In this document: positions 4,692 through 10,233 of the stretch, piece by piece
Numbering within the stretch: position 1 is the first letter of the stretch
How the letters are laid out: the number at the start of each line of letters is the position of its first letter
From: a virus
Virus record (IMG/VR): IMGVR_UViG_3300037628_000367
Location: 1-21,898 of that record
Strand: one strand, 5' to 3'
Length of the DNA stretch: 21,898 bases
Position numbers and translations under genes: made by a program
The notes under the pieces: generated by a model
Databases searched by the model: none
Told to the model about the DNA's origin: nothing
Seen by the model: only the letters and a program-made list of their open reading frames with translations

Positions 4692-5075
4692 GGAGTGCCC
4701 GAAATTATTCCCTTTCGACGGGTGGCTCCCACGGTCTAGAGAATCCGTGCTTGCAAGCCCCCTGGCGTCATTCGCTTTTGAAGGAGCAGCGGCAGAGCCG
4801 TTGTCATAGCGGTGTGCGTTAGTCGTACCTCACCGTGGCGAACCCCCTGTAGGGGGGGCGGGCCTACACCCGGCCGTTGCTCCGTGGTTTTGCTGGTCGC
4901 CCGCTGATAGCGACACCTCAGTCCTGGGCGGGGAGTGCGGTTTCTTGCAGAGACGCCTGTGACCGTGCTGGGTTTAGTCACCCGGCCAGCTTTGATTGCA
5001 GGGCCGTGACCCCGAGGGGTTGCGCTTGAGGGGATGAGTGCCCCCAGTTGACTCACCCCGATCCGTATCGGTTTT
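4692..5075 (+). ncRNA. Candidate structured RNA (about 380 nt) or long leader, ending in a terminator
   Basis: The gap 4667-5115 has no convincing gene, but the + strand folds by eye into a run of hairpins. Stems: GGAG/CTCC plus CCCG/CGGG (4692-4729); CACGG/CCGTG (4730-4749); seven pairs CAGCGGC-AGA-GCCGTTG (4787-4803); CGGTG/CACCG (4810-4835); CCCCC-TGTA-GGGGG (4843-4856); GTCGC/GCGAC (4896-4914); GTCA..GGCC/GGCC..TGAC (4977-5010); GGGG..GAGT/ACTC..CCCC (5030-5059); and the terminator stem CCGAT/ATCGG (5058-5071) with TTTT. The last two stems share bases 5058-5059, so they may be alternatives. It may be an independent small RNA, or a 5' leader/attenuator of the gene at 5116. Known classes (tmRNA, RNase P, 6S, group I intron) were considered and none matched by eye. 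Confidence 0.45.
5058..5075 (+). terminator. Intrinsic terminator
   Basis: A perfect five-base-pair stem CCGAT-CCGT-ATCGG (5058-5071) is followed by TTTTGT. It lies 41 bases before the start of the next gene and ends the folded region. The stem is short, so termination may be partial, as in attenuators. Confidence 0.5.
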
Positions 5076-5115
5076 GTCGTTGCCGTCACGGCCCAGTTCT
5101 CACAAAGGAGGAACC

Positions 5116-5400
5116 ATGCCCTCGCACACCCCAGCAGAGCGGGCCAAGAACCGCCCAGCTCGCGATGCCCAGAGACGCAGGAACACCGCGAAGGTCGCCA
5201 AGTCCGCGATCAAAGGGCAGCCACCCAGGTCGGCCACGGCAGGCCTCGTTGTAGGCCCCCTCCTGGGTCCAACCAGGGGCGCTGCGGCGGCGAGGACGGG
5301 ACGGGCCATGAATGCCCGCGCCGCCAGGGCGATCAGGGCACCCAGGAACTCTCCCCCGATGAGTAGCCTCGACAACGTGGGCGGCATCAGCGGGCGATGA
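5116..5400 (+). CDS. Basic alanine/arginine-rich protein, 94 aa
   Basis: An AAAGGAGG RBS with ideal spacing selects the ATG at 5116 over an upstream alternative at 5038 that would start inside the terminator region. The N-terminal 40 residues are highly basic (R-A-K-N-R-P-A-R-D-A-Q-R-R-R-N-T-A-K-V-A-K). A short apolar segment follows (A-G-L-V-V-G-P-L-L-G-P), then another Arg/Ala-rich run (A-A-A-R-T-G-R-A-M-N-A-R-A-A-R-A-I-R). The apolar segment is too short to be a sure TM helix. Nucleic-acid binding or membrane association is possible; no family is recognised. The stop overlaps the next start (ATGA). Immediately downstream of the candidate structured RNA. Confidence 0.6.
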   Translation: MPSHTPAERAKNRPARDAQRRRNTAKVAKSAIKGQPPRSATAGLVVGPLLGPTRGAAAARTGRAMNARAARAIRAPRNSPPMSSLDNVGGISGR

Positions 5401-5651
5401 TCCGCAGGACGTTCATCAAGCGGTTCTCCGCTGGAGTCCTCGGCTGTGGTATGCTGGCCGACGCCCTCCTCTCTCGCGGACCCACGATGATGGTGGCCGA
5501 GACCGATATGCCCGTGGCCTCGGCACGCTTCATCCCGGAGCATCGGCGCATCGACGTCGGCCCTCGGGTCCGCAACCGCGACGACATGGAGCACAAGTTC
5601 GAGCGCGGCCACGGGGTGCTCTACGTCAACGGCCTCCCTGACTATGGCTAA
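5397..5651 (+). CDS. Small Tat-leader protein, possibly lipoprotein, 84 aa
   Basis: The ATG at 5397 overlaps the previous stop as ATGA; there is no clear SD, so coupling is likely. The first residues M-I-R-R-T-F-I-K-R-F fit the twin-arginine consensus (R-R-x-F-I-K) and are followed by a hydrophobic region with G-V-L-G-C17, a possible lipobox for lipid attachment, and M-L-A-D-A-L-L. The mature part has A-R-F-I-P-E-H-R-R-I-D-V-G-P-R-V, N-R-D-D-M-E-H-K-F-E-R-G-H-G-V-L-Y-V-N-G-L-P-D-Y. No enzyme motif is visible. Together with the product of 4364 it forms a pair of phage Tat-leader mini-proteins, both of unknown role. Confidence 0.65.
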   Translation: MIRRTFIKRFSAGVLGCGMLADALLSRGPTMMVAETDMPVASARFIPEHRRIDVGPRVRNRDDMEHKFERGHGVLYVNGLPDYG

Positions 5652-5805
5652 CGGGCGAGTCTCACCCAGGGCACTCCGGGCGAGGGCGCACAGGCGGGCT
5701 CACGGGCTCCACCGGAAACAGGCTCCCCTGGAGACACGGAGACGGCTTGGGGGTCGTGTCCCGCCCGCTGTCCACGACGACCGGCACCGGGGGCGTCGTG
5801 GCTAA
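5644..5805 (+). CDS. Possible small Arg-rich ORF, 53 aa
   Basis: An ATG at 5644 lies inside the end of the Tat-leader gene and opens a 53-codon frame to 5805, overlapping the start of the DUF6496-like gene. The product is extremely rich in Arg and His (R-A-R-A-H-R-R-A-H-G-L-H-R-K-Q). No SD is present. The tight overlap at both ends suits this operon and the frame fills an otherwise empty gap of 146 bases, but the amino-acid composition could equally come from chance in GC-rich DNA. Low confidence. Confidence 0.3.
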   Translation: MANGRVSPRALRARAHRRAHGLHRKQAPLETRRRLGGRVPPAVHDDRHRGRRG

Positions 5806-5935
5806 GAAGGTTCGGGTTCGACGCTCGCAGAAGCAGAAGATCAGTGATAAGATCTCCCTCCTCGTGAGAGAGGGGAAACCACGGAAGCAGGCCATCGCCA
5901 TCGCCCATTCAATGTCGAGACGAGGAGACCTATGA
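5798..5935 (+). CDS. DUF6496-like small basic protein, 45 aa
   Basis: I start at a GTG at 5798; a TTG at 5747 would add a low-complexity Ser/Thr/Gly extension. The protein reads M-A-K-K-V-R-V-R-R-S-Q-K-Q-K-I-S-D-K-I-S, then L-V-R-E-G-K-P-R-K-Q-A-I-A-I-A-H-S-M. The last part matches the motif of short phage and bacterial proteins of the DUF6496 kind (E-G-x-P-x-K-Q-A-(V/I)-A-I-A-x-S-M). The role is unknown; such genes are often close to head or terminase genes. Its stop overlaps the next start (ATGA), which has its own GAGGAG RBS. Confidence 0.6.
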   Translation: MAKKVRVRRSQKQKISDKISLLVREGKPRKQAIAIAHSMSRRGDL

Positions 5936-6237
5936 CGCCCTCAATGCCGCCGGTAGACAGCCGCAACAACGGCCCCCGCGAGCTGACCGAGGAAGAGGTC
6001 AAGCACGAGATCTTCAAGCGCCAGGAGAAGGCCAAGCGAGCCCGCAACCAGACGAAGGGTGGGATCCTGATCGGGGCGGTCGGCATCGCCCTGGCCGCGT
6101 ACTCTGGCCTCATCACCGGGTTCATCTGGATGACCGTCCTCGGGTTCGTGATGGCCCTGATCGGCTTCGGGTTCATCAACGTCAAGGAAGCCGGCGACAT
6201 CGCCAAAGGGCTCCTCGGCCGGGGTGGCAAGGACTAG
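5932..6237 (+). CDS. Two-TM membrane protein, 101 aa (holin-like by topology only)
   Basis: The ATG at 5932 follows a GAGGAG RBS and overlaps the previous stop. A charged N-terminus (E-E-E-V-K-H-E-I-F-K-R-Q-E-K-A-K-R-A-R) of about 42 residues precedes two hydrophobic segments, G-I-L-I-G-A-V-G-I-A-L-A-A-Y (residues about 44-60) and F-I-W-M-T-V-L-G-F-V-M-A-L-I-G-F-G-F (about 64-82), joined by a short loop. The C-terminus is short and basic. Two TM helices with charged ends and about 100 residues fit small holins, and the next gene looks like a membrane-anchored coiled coil, but no endolysin was found nearby. Holin function is therefore only a possibility. Confidence 0.7.
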   Translation: MTPSMPPVDSRNNGPRELTEEEVKHEIFKRQEKAKRARNQTKGGILIGAVGIALAAYSGLITGFIWMTVLGFVMALIGFGFINVKEAGDIAKGLLGRGGKD

Positions 6238-6876
6238 GTGCTTCCATCCTCTCGGGCGCAGTGGATCTTCCAGATCGTGGTCCTCGCCATCCTGGCTGTC
6301 GTAGGCCGGAACTACTTTACGGCCAGCGCGGAGGCCAGGCTCTTGGCTGACCAGCTCGAAGTCGCGCTCGACAGCGTTGAGGTGGCCGTCGATGCCCACG
6401 AGTTGGAGATCGCCAAGAGTGACAGTCTGATCGCCCTCCAGGACTCAGCGCAGGCGGCGGACACCGCAGCCGTCAACGCGGTGGCGGCGGTCTCCGACGA
6501 GACCGCCAGCGAGACGGCGAGAGCACTGGCAGAGGCCAGGGAGGCGGCTGCAGGGTTACCCGTCGTTCAGGCGGCTCTGGACCGGGCAGAGGAGGCCCTG
6601 GCCGCTTCTGAGGAAGCTCGCCTGGAGGAGAGGTCCACGAGTGCGGCGGCTCTCTTCGGGTCACAGCAGCGGGAGCGCACACTCGGGCTGCAGCTCATCA
6701 GCGAACGCACGACGGCCTCCACGGAAATCACCCGACTGAACACGGCCCTGAGTCTCTCCATGCAGGAGGCTATGGCCTGGCAACGTGCAGCTTCCCCAGG
6801 GGCCCTGACACAGATTTGGAGACAGGGGAGGGCCGCCGTTGTGGCCGTCATCCTCGTCACAGTAATCAGCAACTAG
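6238..6876 (+). CDS. Membrane-anchored coiled-coil protein, 212 aa (Rz/i-spanin-like)
   Basis: A GTG at 6238 follows directly on the TAG of the two-TM gene. Residues about 9-22 (I-F-Q-I-V-V-L-A-I-L-A-V-V-G) form an N-terminal TM helix. Then comes a long Ala/Glu-rich region (residues about 30-185) with heptad-like spacing (L-A-D-Q-L-E-V-A-L-D-S-V-E-V-A-V) predicted as coiled coil. The end has a second apolar segment (A-A-V-V-A-V-I-L-V-T-V-I). N-terminal TM plus periplasmic coiled coil is the shape of inner-membrane spanins (Rz-like), but length and the C-terminal apolar helix are atypical, and no outer-membrane partner was identified. A tape-measure-like or scaffolding role is less likely given the position before TerL. 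Confidence 0.6.
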   Translation: MLPSSRAQWIFQIVVLAILAVVGRNYFTASAEARLLADQLEVALDSVEVAVDAHELEIAKSDSLIALQDSAQAADTAAVNAVAAVSDETASETARALAEAREAAAGLPVVQAALDRAEEALAASEEARLEERSTSAAALFGSQQRERTLGLQLISERTTASTEITRLNTALSLSMQEAMAWQRAASPGALTQIWRQGRAAVVAVILVTVISN

Positions 6877-6884
6877 GAGTAGGC

Positions 6885-7172
6885 ATGAGAGACGCAACAA
6901 TCGAAGAGACGATGTCCGATCAGAAGGAAGAGGCACCCCACCAGGCCGCTTCACGGCGTCTGCGGATCCAGGCCATCGAGAAGTTCTTCGCGCCGGTCGT
7001 GATCAAGAACGGCACCAGGCAGAAGTCCTCCATCGAGACGATCCGCGAGCGGTGCCGACTGCTCGCCCTGGCGATTGAGGACCACGTCCCTGAGGGTGAC
7101 CAGAAGGGGGTCGCCCGCCAGAAGTGTGCCGAGGCGATGTTCTGGGCGAACCAGGCCATCAGCCATCGGTGA
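6885..7172 (+). CDS. Acb2/Tad1-type helical-hairpin protein, candidate anti-CBASS cyclic-nucleotide sponge, 95 aa
   Basis: The ATG at 6885 has an AGGAG RBS just upstream, and its TGA overlaps the GTG of terL. The N-terminal 25 residues are polar. The rest matches the short helical hairpin of the Acb2/Tad1 hairpin family: one helix with S-S-I-E-T-I-R-E-R-C-R-L-L-A-L-A-I-E-D-H (residues 48-67), the turn V-P-E-G-D-Q-K, and a second helix A-R-Q-K-C-A-E-A-M-F-W-A-N-Q-A-I-S (77-93). Family members often carry the same (I/L)-x-x-(T/H)-(P/V)-P-x-x-x-x-(K/S)-x-x-A-x-x-K-x-x-E-A-x-x-W-A-N-x-A-I pattern. Acb2 proteins bind cyclic di- and trinucleotides and block CBASS defence. Binding-site residues cannot be checked without alignment, so the activity is inferred. 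Confidence 0.62.
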   Translation: MRDATIEETMSDQKEEAPHQAASRRLRIQAIEKFFAPVVIKNGTRQKSSIETIRERCRLLALAIEDHVPEGDQKGVARQKCAEAMFWANQAISHR

Positions 7173-8695
7173 CTGAGGGCGTCGTCTGGGCTCCGAACAG
7201 CGAGCCCCAACGTCAGTTCTGTGCGTCCACCGAAACGGAGGTCCTCTACGGTGGAGCGAAGGGCTGCGCGAAGTCGGACGCCATCCTGTTCGCGTCCCTC
7301 TCGCAGGTTCACCTGCCGCGCTACAAGGCGCTGATCCTTCGGCAGACCTTCCCGGAAGTCCAGGAGCTGATCGACCGCAGCGCGTTCGCGTTTCCCCAGC
7401 TCGTGAACGCGCCAAGCTGGAAGGGCGACCTCAAGCGGTGGACCTTCCCAGGCGGCGGCATCGTCCAGTTCGGGTACTGCAGCACGAAGGAGGAGGTGCA
7501 GCGATACCACGGGCAGGAGTGGGCCTACATCGGATTCGATGAGGTGGGTGACGTCGCGGACGAGAACGTGTGGGTCATGCTCATGGCCGAGAACCGCTGC
7601 AAGAATCCCGAGGTGATCACGATGATGCGCGGCTCCGCGAACCCAGGGAAGCCGGGCCACCCGTGGATCAAGAGGCGGTTCATCGACAAGTGTGGGAAGA
7701 AGGGCGAGAAGATCTATCGCTTCACCCACCAGATGCCTGCCTACGAGGATATGCCCGCCATGGAGGCGTCGATCACCAGGCGCTTCATCCCGGCTCGAGT
7801 CACGGACAACCCTGTCTACGCGACCGACGCCATCTACATGGCCAAGCTCTTCAGCCTCCCGGAGATGCTCCGTCGCCAGCTCCTCTACGGGGACTGGGAC
7901 GCCGGCTTCGGCATGGGCCTGGACGAACTGAACGAGGACGTCCACATCCTGCAGCCCTTCGGCATCCCGCCCAACTGGGTCCAGTTCGGATCGTTCGACT
8001 GGGGCTACAGCCATCCGTGGGTGTTCGGGCACTACTGCGCGGACGAGGACGGGGTGGTCTACAAGGTCAACACCTACCGTGGCCGCCTCATGTCGGATCG
8101 GGTGATCGCGGAGGCCATCAACCACCACGTCGATGTCTCGGCTCTCCGTTACATCGTCGCCGGGCACGACTGCTGGTCCCACCACAAGGCCCGCCTGGAT
8201 GACGAGACCCCGTCCACCCAGGAGCGGTTTGCGGATGCGCGGATCTTCCTGACCCATGCGTCCATCGCTCGGTACGCCGGGCTCAAGAATCTGCGAGAGA
8301 TGGTCGCTTGGAAGGGCATCATCCCGAATCCCGACGGAGGCGATCCCTTCGACGGCGAGCCCAACCTCTACTTCATGGATACGCCGGGCAACCGGAAATG
8401 CTTCACGTCCCTGGAGATGATGGTCACCAACCCCGAAGACCCCGAGGACGTCCTCAAGCGGGACGCCGATGCGATCACGGGTGAGGGTGGCGACGACGAC
8501 TACGACGAGACGCGCTACGCGCTGGCCTCCCGCCCCGGCCGCGCCAAGACCAACTGGAAGGAGCAGGAGGTCAGGGCCTTCAGCAAGGCCACCCTGCTGC
8601 ACGAGATGGAGAAGCGCCGGCACACCTCCGGGCCGCTCACCAGGTCGATCATGGAGCAGGAACACGACCTCATGGTGGACGGGATGGTCCAGTGA
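7169..8695 (+). CDS. terL: Terminase large subunit (ATPase/nuclease), 508 aa
   Basis: I choose the GTG at 7169 because it overlaps the previous stop (GTGA). The N-terminal ATPase shows the Walker A-like loop G-G-A-K-G-C-A-K-S (residues 28-36), in which the usual Gly before Lys is Ala, and Walker B Y-I-G-F-D-E (120-125). A coupling-motif-like segment R-G-S-A-N-P-G-K-P-G-H-P-W follows near 155. The C-terminal nuclease has acidic residues at expected places: F-G-S-F-D277-W-G-Y, G-H-D334-C-W and D-Y-D446-E-T-R-Y-A-L. The protein packages DNA by docking on the portal and cutting concatemers. The portal is encoded 4 kb downstream. No classical small terminase gene precedes it. Confidence 0.9.
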   Translation: MTEGVVWAPNSEPQRQFCASTETEVLYGGAKGCAKSDAILFASLSQVHLPRYKALILRQTFPEVQELIDRSAFAFPQLVNAPSWKGDLKRWTFPGGGIVQFGYCSTKEEVQRYHGQEWAYIGFDEVGDVADENVWVMLMAENRCKNPEVITMMRGSANPGKPGHPWIKRRFIDKCGKKGEKIYRFTHQMPAYEDMPAMEASITRRFIPARVTDNPVYATDAIYMAKLFSLPEMLRRQLLYGDWDAGFGMGLDELNEDVHILQPFGIPPNWVQFGSFDWGYSHPWVFGHYCADEDGVVYKVNTYRGRLMSDRVIAEAINHHVDVSALRYIVAGHDCWSHHKARLDDETPSTQERFADARIFLTHASIARYAGLKNLREMVAWKGIIPNPDGGDPFDGEPNLYFMDTPGNRKCFTSLEMMVTNPEDPEDVLKRDADAITGEGGDDDYDETRYALASRPGRAKTNWKEQEVRAFSKATLLHEMEKRRHTSGPLTRSIMEQEHDLMVDGMVQ

Positions 8696-9090
8696 GCGAG
8701 AACCTGGCCAACGGTGTTCTGTCACTCGCCATCGTCGGATGGGCGGCGGCGTTCTTCGCTATCTCGATGTGGTGGTCTGAGAGGCGGATGCGGATCTTCG
8801 TCCATAACTACACGACCTTCGGAGGCACCCCGCTGAAGAAGGCCAGGGTCTTCGCGCCGCCCGACGAGGAGCAGGTCCTGGAGACGGCCCTCGACCGTAT
8901 CGAAGGGATCGCCAACACCAAGGTGAGCAGGCAGCCCACCCCCGAGGACGCGAAGTTCACTGCTGAGACCCTCGACAACGGGGTCCAGTGGCTCATGGCC
9001 CAGGCGCGTGAGCAGGGGTCAATGCTGACCGTCGAGCAGGCGACGGAAGAGGCCGAGAGGATGTTGAATGCCGAAGGAACCGAGATGTGA
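8692..9090 (+). CDS. Single-TM protein, 132 aa
   Basis: A GTG at 8692 overlaps the terL stop (GTGA) behind a GGGATGG sequence. Residues about 9-28 (V-L-S-L-A-I-V-G-W-A-A-A-F-F-A-I-S-M-W-W) make a strong TM helix followed by basic S-E-R-R-M-R, so the C-terminal 100 residues are probably cytoplasmic. That domain has V-F-A-P-P-D-E-E-Q-V-L-E-T-A-L-D-R-I-E-G-I and two amphipathic helices (D-N-G-V-Q-W-L-M-A-Q-A-R-E-Q-G and V-E-Q-A-T-E-E-A-E-R-M). I do not recognise the family; its position between terL and an HTH gene suggests a small phage accessory protein. Confidence 0.65.
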   Translation: MSENLANGVLSLAIVGWAAAFFAISMWWSERRMRIFVHNYTTFGGTPLKKARVFAPPDEEQVLETALDRIEGIANTKVSRQPTPEDAKFTAETLDNGVQWLMAQAREQGSMLTVEQATEEAERMLNAEGTEM

Positions 9091-9373
9091 GATGGCGACG
9101 TACACCCTGAGGGCACCGCTGCTCAAGCCCTTCACGACCATGGAGACCCTGGTCACGGCGCTGCTGATCCGGGGCGAGGGCTACGCGGCAATCGCGAAGC
9201 GGCTCCACATCTCAAAGCAGGCCGTCGGCTTCCATTCCCGCAACGCGAGCAGGAAGATCCCGGGCGACTTGCAGCCCTTCGTCAGGATCCAGTTCTGGGG
9301 ACGCGGCGCGACCATCGACCAGCTCACGGGCGAGGGATGGATGCCTGGACCGCCGGGTGACGAGGATGTATAG
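9068..9373 (+). CDS. LuxR-type helix-turn-helix protein, 101 aa
   Basis: The ATG at 9068 is behind GAGAGG, and overlaps the end of the previous gene by 23 bases; an ATG at 9092 is an alternative start. Residues about 33-63 read L-I-R-G-E-G-Y-A-A-I-A-K-R-L-H-I-S-K-Q-A-V followed by G-F-H-S-R-N-A-S-R-K-I, a GerE/LuxR-type DNA-binding helix-turn-helix (I-A-x-x-L-x-I-S-x-x-x-V-x-x-H). Then comes P-G-D-L-Q-P and W-G-R-G-A, a pattern I associate with HTH proteins in environmental phages. There is no receiver or ligand domain. It could regulate late genes or, as it lies next to terL and no small terminase was seen, act in DNA recognition for packaging. The second option is speculation. Confidence 0.7.
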   Translation: MPKEPRCEMATYTLRAPLLKPFTTMETLVTALLIRGEGYAAIAKRLHISKQAVGFHSRNASRKIPGDLQPFVRIQFWGRGATIDQLTGEGWMPGPPGDEDV

Positions 9374-9381
9374 ATAGGGGC

Positions 9382-9422
9382 ATACGCTGGACAGGACCCA
9401 CCCCACAACAGCGAGAGCGTAT
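9382..9422 (+). promoter_or_regulatory. Stem-loop abutting the start of the first structural gene
   Basis: ATACGCT (9382-9388) and AGCGTAT (9416-9422) are perfect seven-base complements 27 bases apart, and the right arm ends two bases before the ATG at 9424. No SD sequence is present in between (GCGAGAG is the nearest). The stem could hide or present the start region for translational control, or be a protein-binding operator at the DNA level. Confidence 0.4.
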
Positions 9423-9423
9423 C

Positions 9424-10227
9424 ATGCCTGCAGAAAGACCTACCCGGCTGAAAAGACCCTGGCCCGAAGCCAAATCCGCCAAGAGCCCCTTTCAGGGGCT
9501 AGTGGCCGGTTTCCTGGACGTAGGCGGTGTCGCCGCCTCGGGCATCCTGACCTTCGGGGCCAACGCTGGTAACCTCGACATCGTTACCATCGACGCGAAG
9601 GTCTACACGTTCCAGACGGTCCTCACGAACGTGGACGGGAATGTGCTCATTGGGGCGACCGCCTCTGATTCCCTCGACAACCTGATCGCTGCGATCACGC
9701 TCGGGGCTGGATCGGGCGTCGATTACGCAGCCGCCACGACGCTGCACCCCACCGTCACCGCTGTTGCCGGAATAGGTGACACGATGGATGCGACGGCCAA
9801 GGACCAGGGCGTGGCCGGAAACGGCATCGTGTCCACCACGGACGTGGCTGCTGCGTCTTGGGCACCAGTGGGCACCTTCGGCGGCGGTGTGGACCCAGGA
9901 GATGCCATCTCCTTCGTGCCGGTCATCCAATGGTCTTCGATCCGTATCAGGATGCGGATCACTGGCTCTGACGGGGTGCTAGGCGTTGAGTTCGCCCGGC
10001 CCGCTCGTGACAAAGAGCCCAACACAGACGGCCTGGCTTTCGTCTACACCGTAGACCAGCCCGACACCAACGGGCTGGGCTGGACGGACGGGTCGGAGAT
10101 TTCGGTAGAGATCACGGCTGCAGAGCACCAGGGCGAGAATTGGCTAAAGATCACCTTGAGCCCCACGGACGATGGTGCGGTTCTCGACTTCTTCGATATC
10201 AGCGGTGTGAACCTCGGACAGTCCTAG
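9424..10227 (+). CDS. Virion structural/tail protein with a repeat-type beta domain, 267 aa
   Basis: The ATG at 9424 is the only reasonable start, with the stem-loop 9382-9422 just upstream. Residues about 37-135 match a module often seen in phage tail and baseplate proteins: A-S-G-I-L-T-F, then T-I-D-A-K-V-Y-T-F-Q-T-V-L-T-N-V-D-G-N-V-L-I-G, A-T-A-S-D-S-L-D-N-L-I-A-A-I, A-A-A-T-T-L-H-P-T-V-T-A and A-T-A-K-D-Q-G-V-A-G-N-G-I. The C-terminal half (about 150-267) is beta-rich with W-S-S-I-R-I-R-M-R-I-T-G-S-D-G and a jelly-roll-like pattern. It is probably a virion surface or tail protein; position directly before a tail-fibre-like gene supports this. Exact role unknown. Confidence 0.7.
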   Translation: MPAERPTRLKRPWPEAKSAKSPFQGLVAGFLDVGGVAASGILTFGANAGNLDIVTIDAKVYTFQTVLTNVDGNVLIGATASDSLDNLIAAITLGAGSGVDYAAATTLHPTVTAVAGIGDTMDATAKDQGVAGNGIVSTTDVAAASWAPVGTFGGGVDPGDAISFVPVIQWSSIRIRMRITGSDGVLGVEFARPARDKEPNTDGLAFVYTVDQPDTNGLGWTDGSEISVEITAAEHQGENWLKITLSPTDDGAVLDFFDISGVNLGQS

Positions 10228-10233
10228 ACGTAG

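Noticed and set aside
4736-5089. 117-codon - strand ORF across the candidate RNA
   Set aside because: Low-complexity Arg/Thr/Pro composition, no RBS, and covers a strongly folded region.
4667-5115. tRNA, tmRNA or group I intron in the gene-free stretch
   Set aside because: No T-loop consensus with matching acceptor stem, no CCA end, no tag-peptide frame and no intron core elements were found by eye.
6920-8725. 601-codon open frame on the - strand opposite terL
   Set aside because: It is opposite the well-supported terminase and Acb2-like genes and has no known motif; GC-rich codon bias leaves the antisense frame free of stops.
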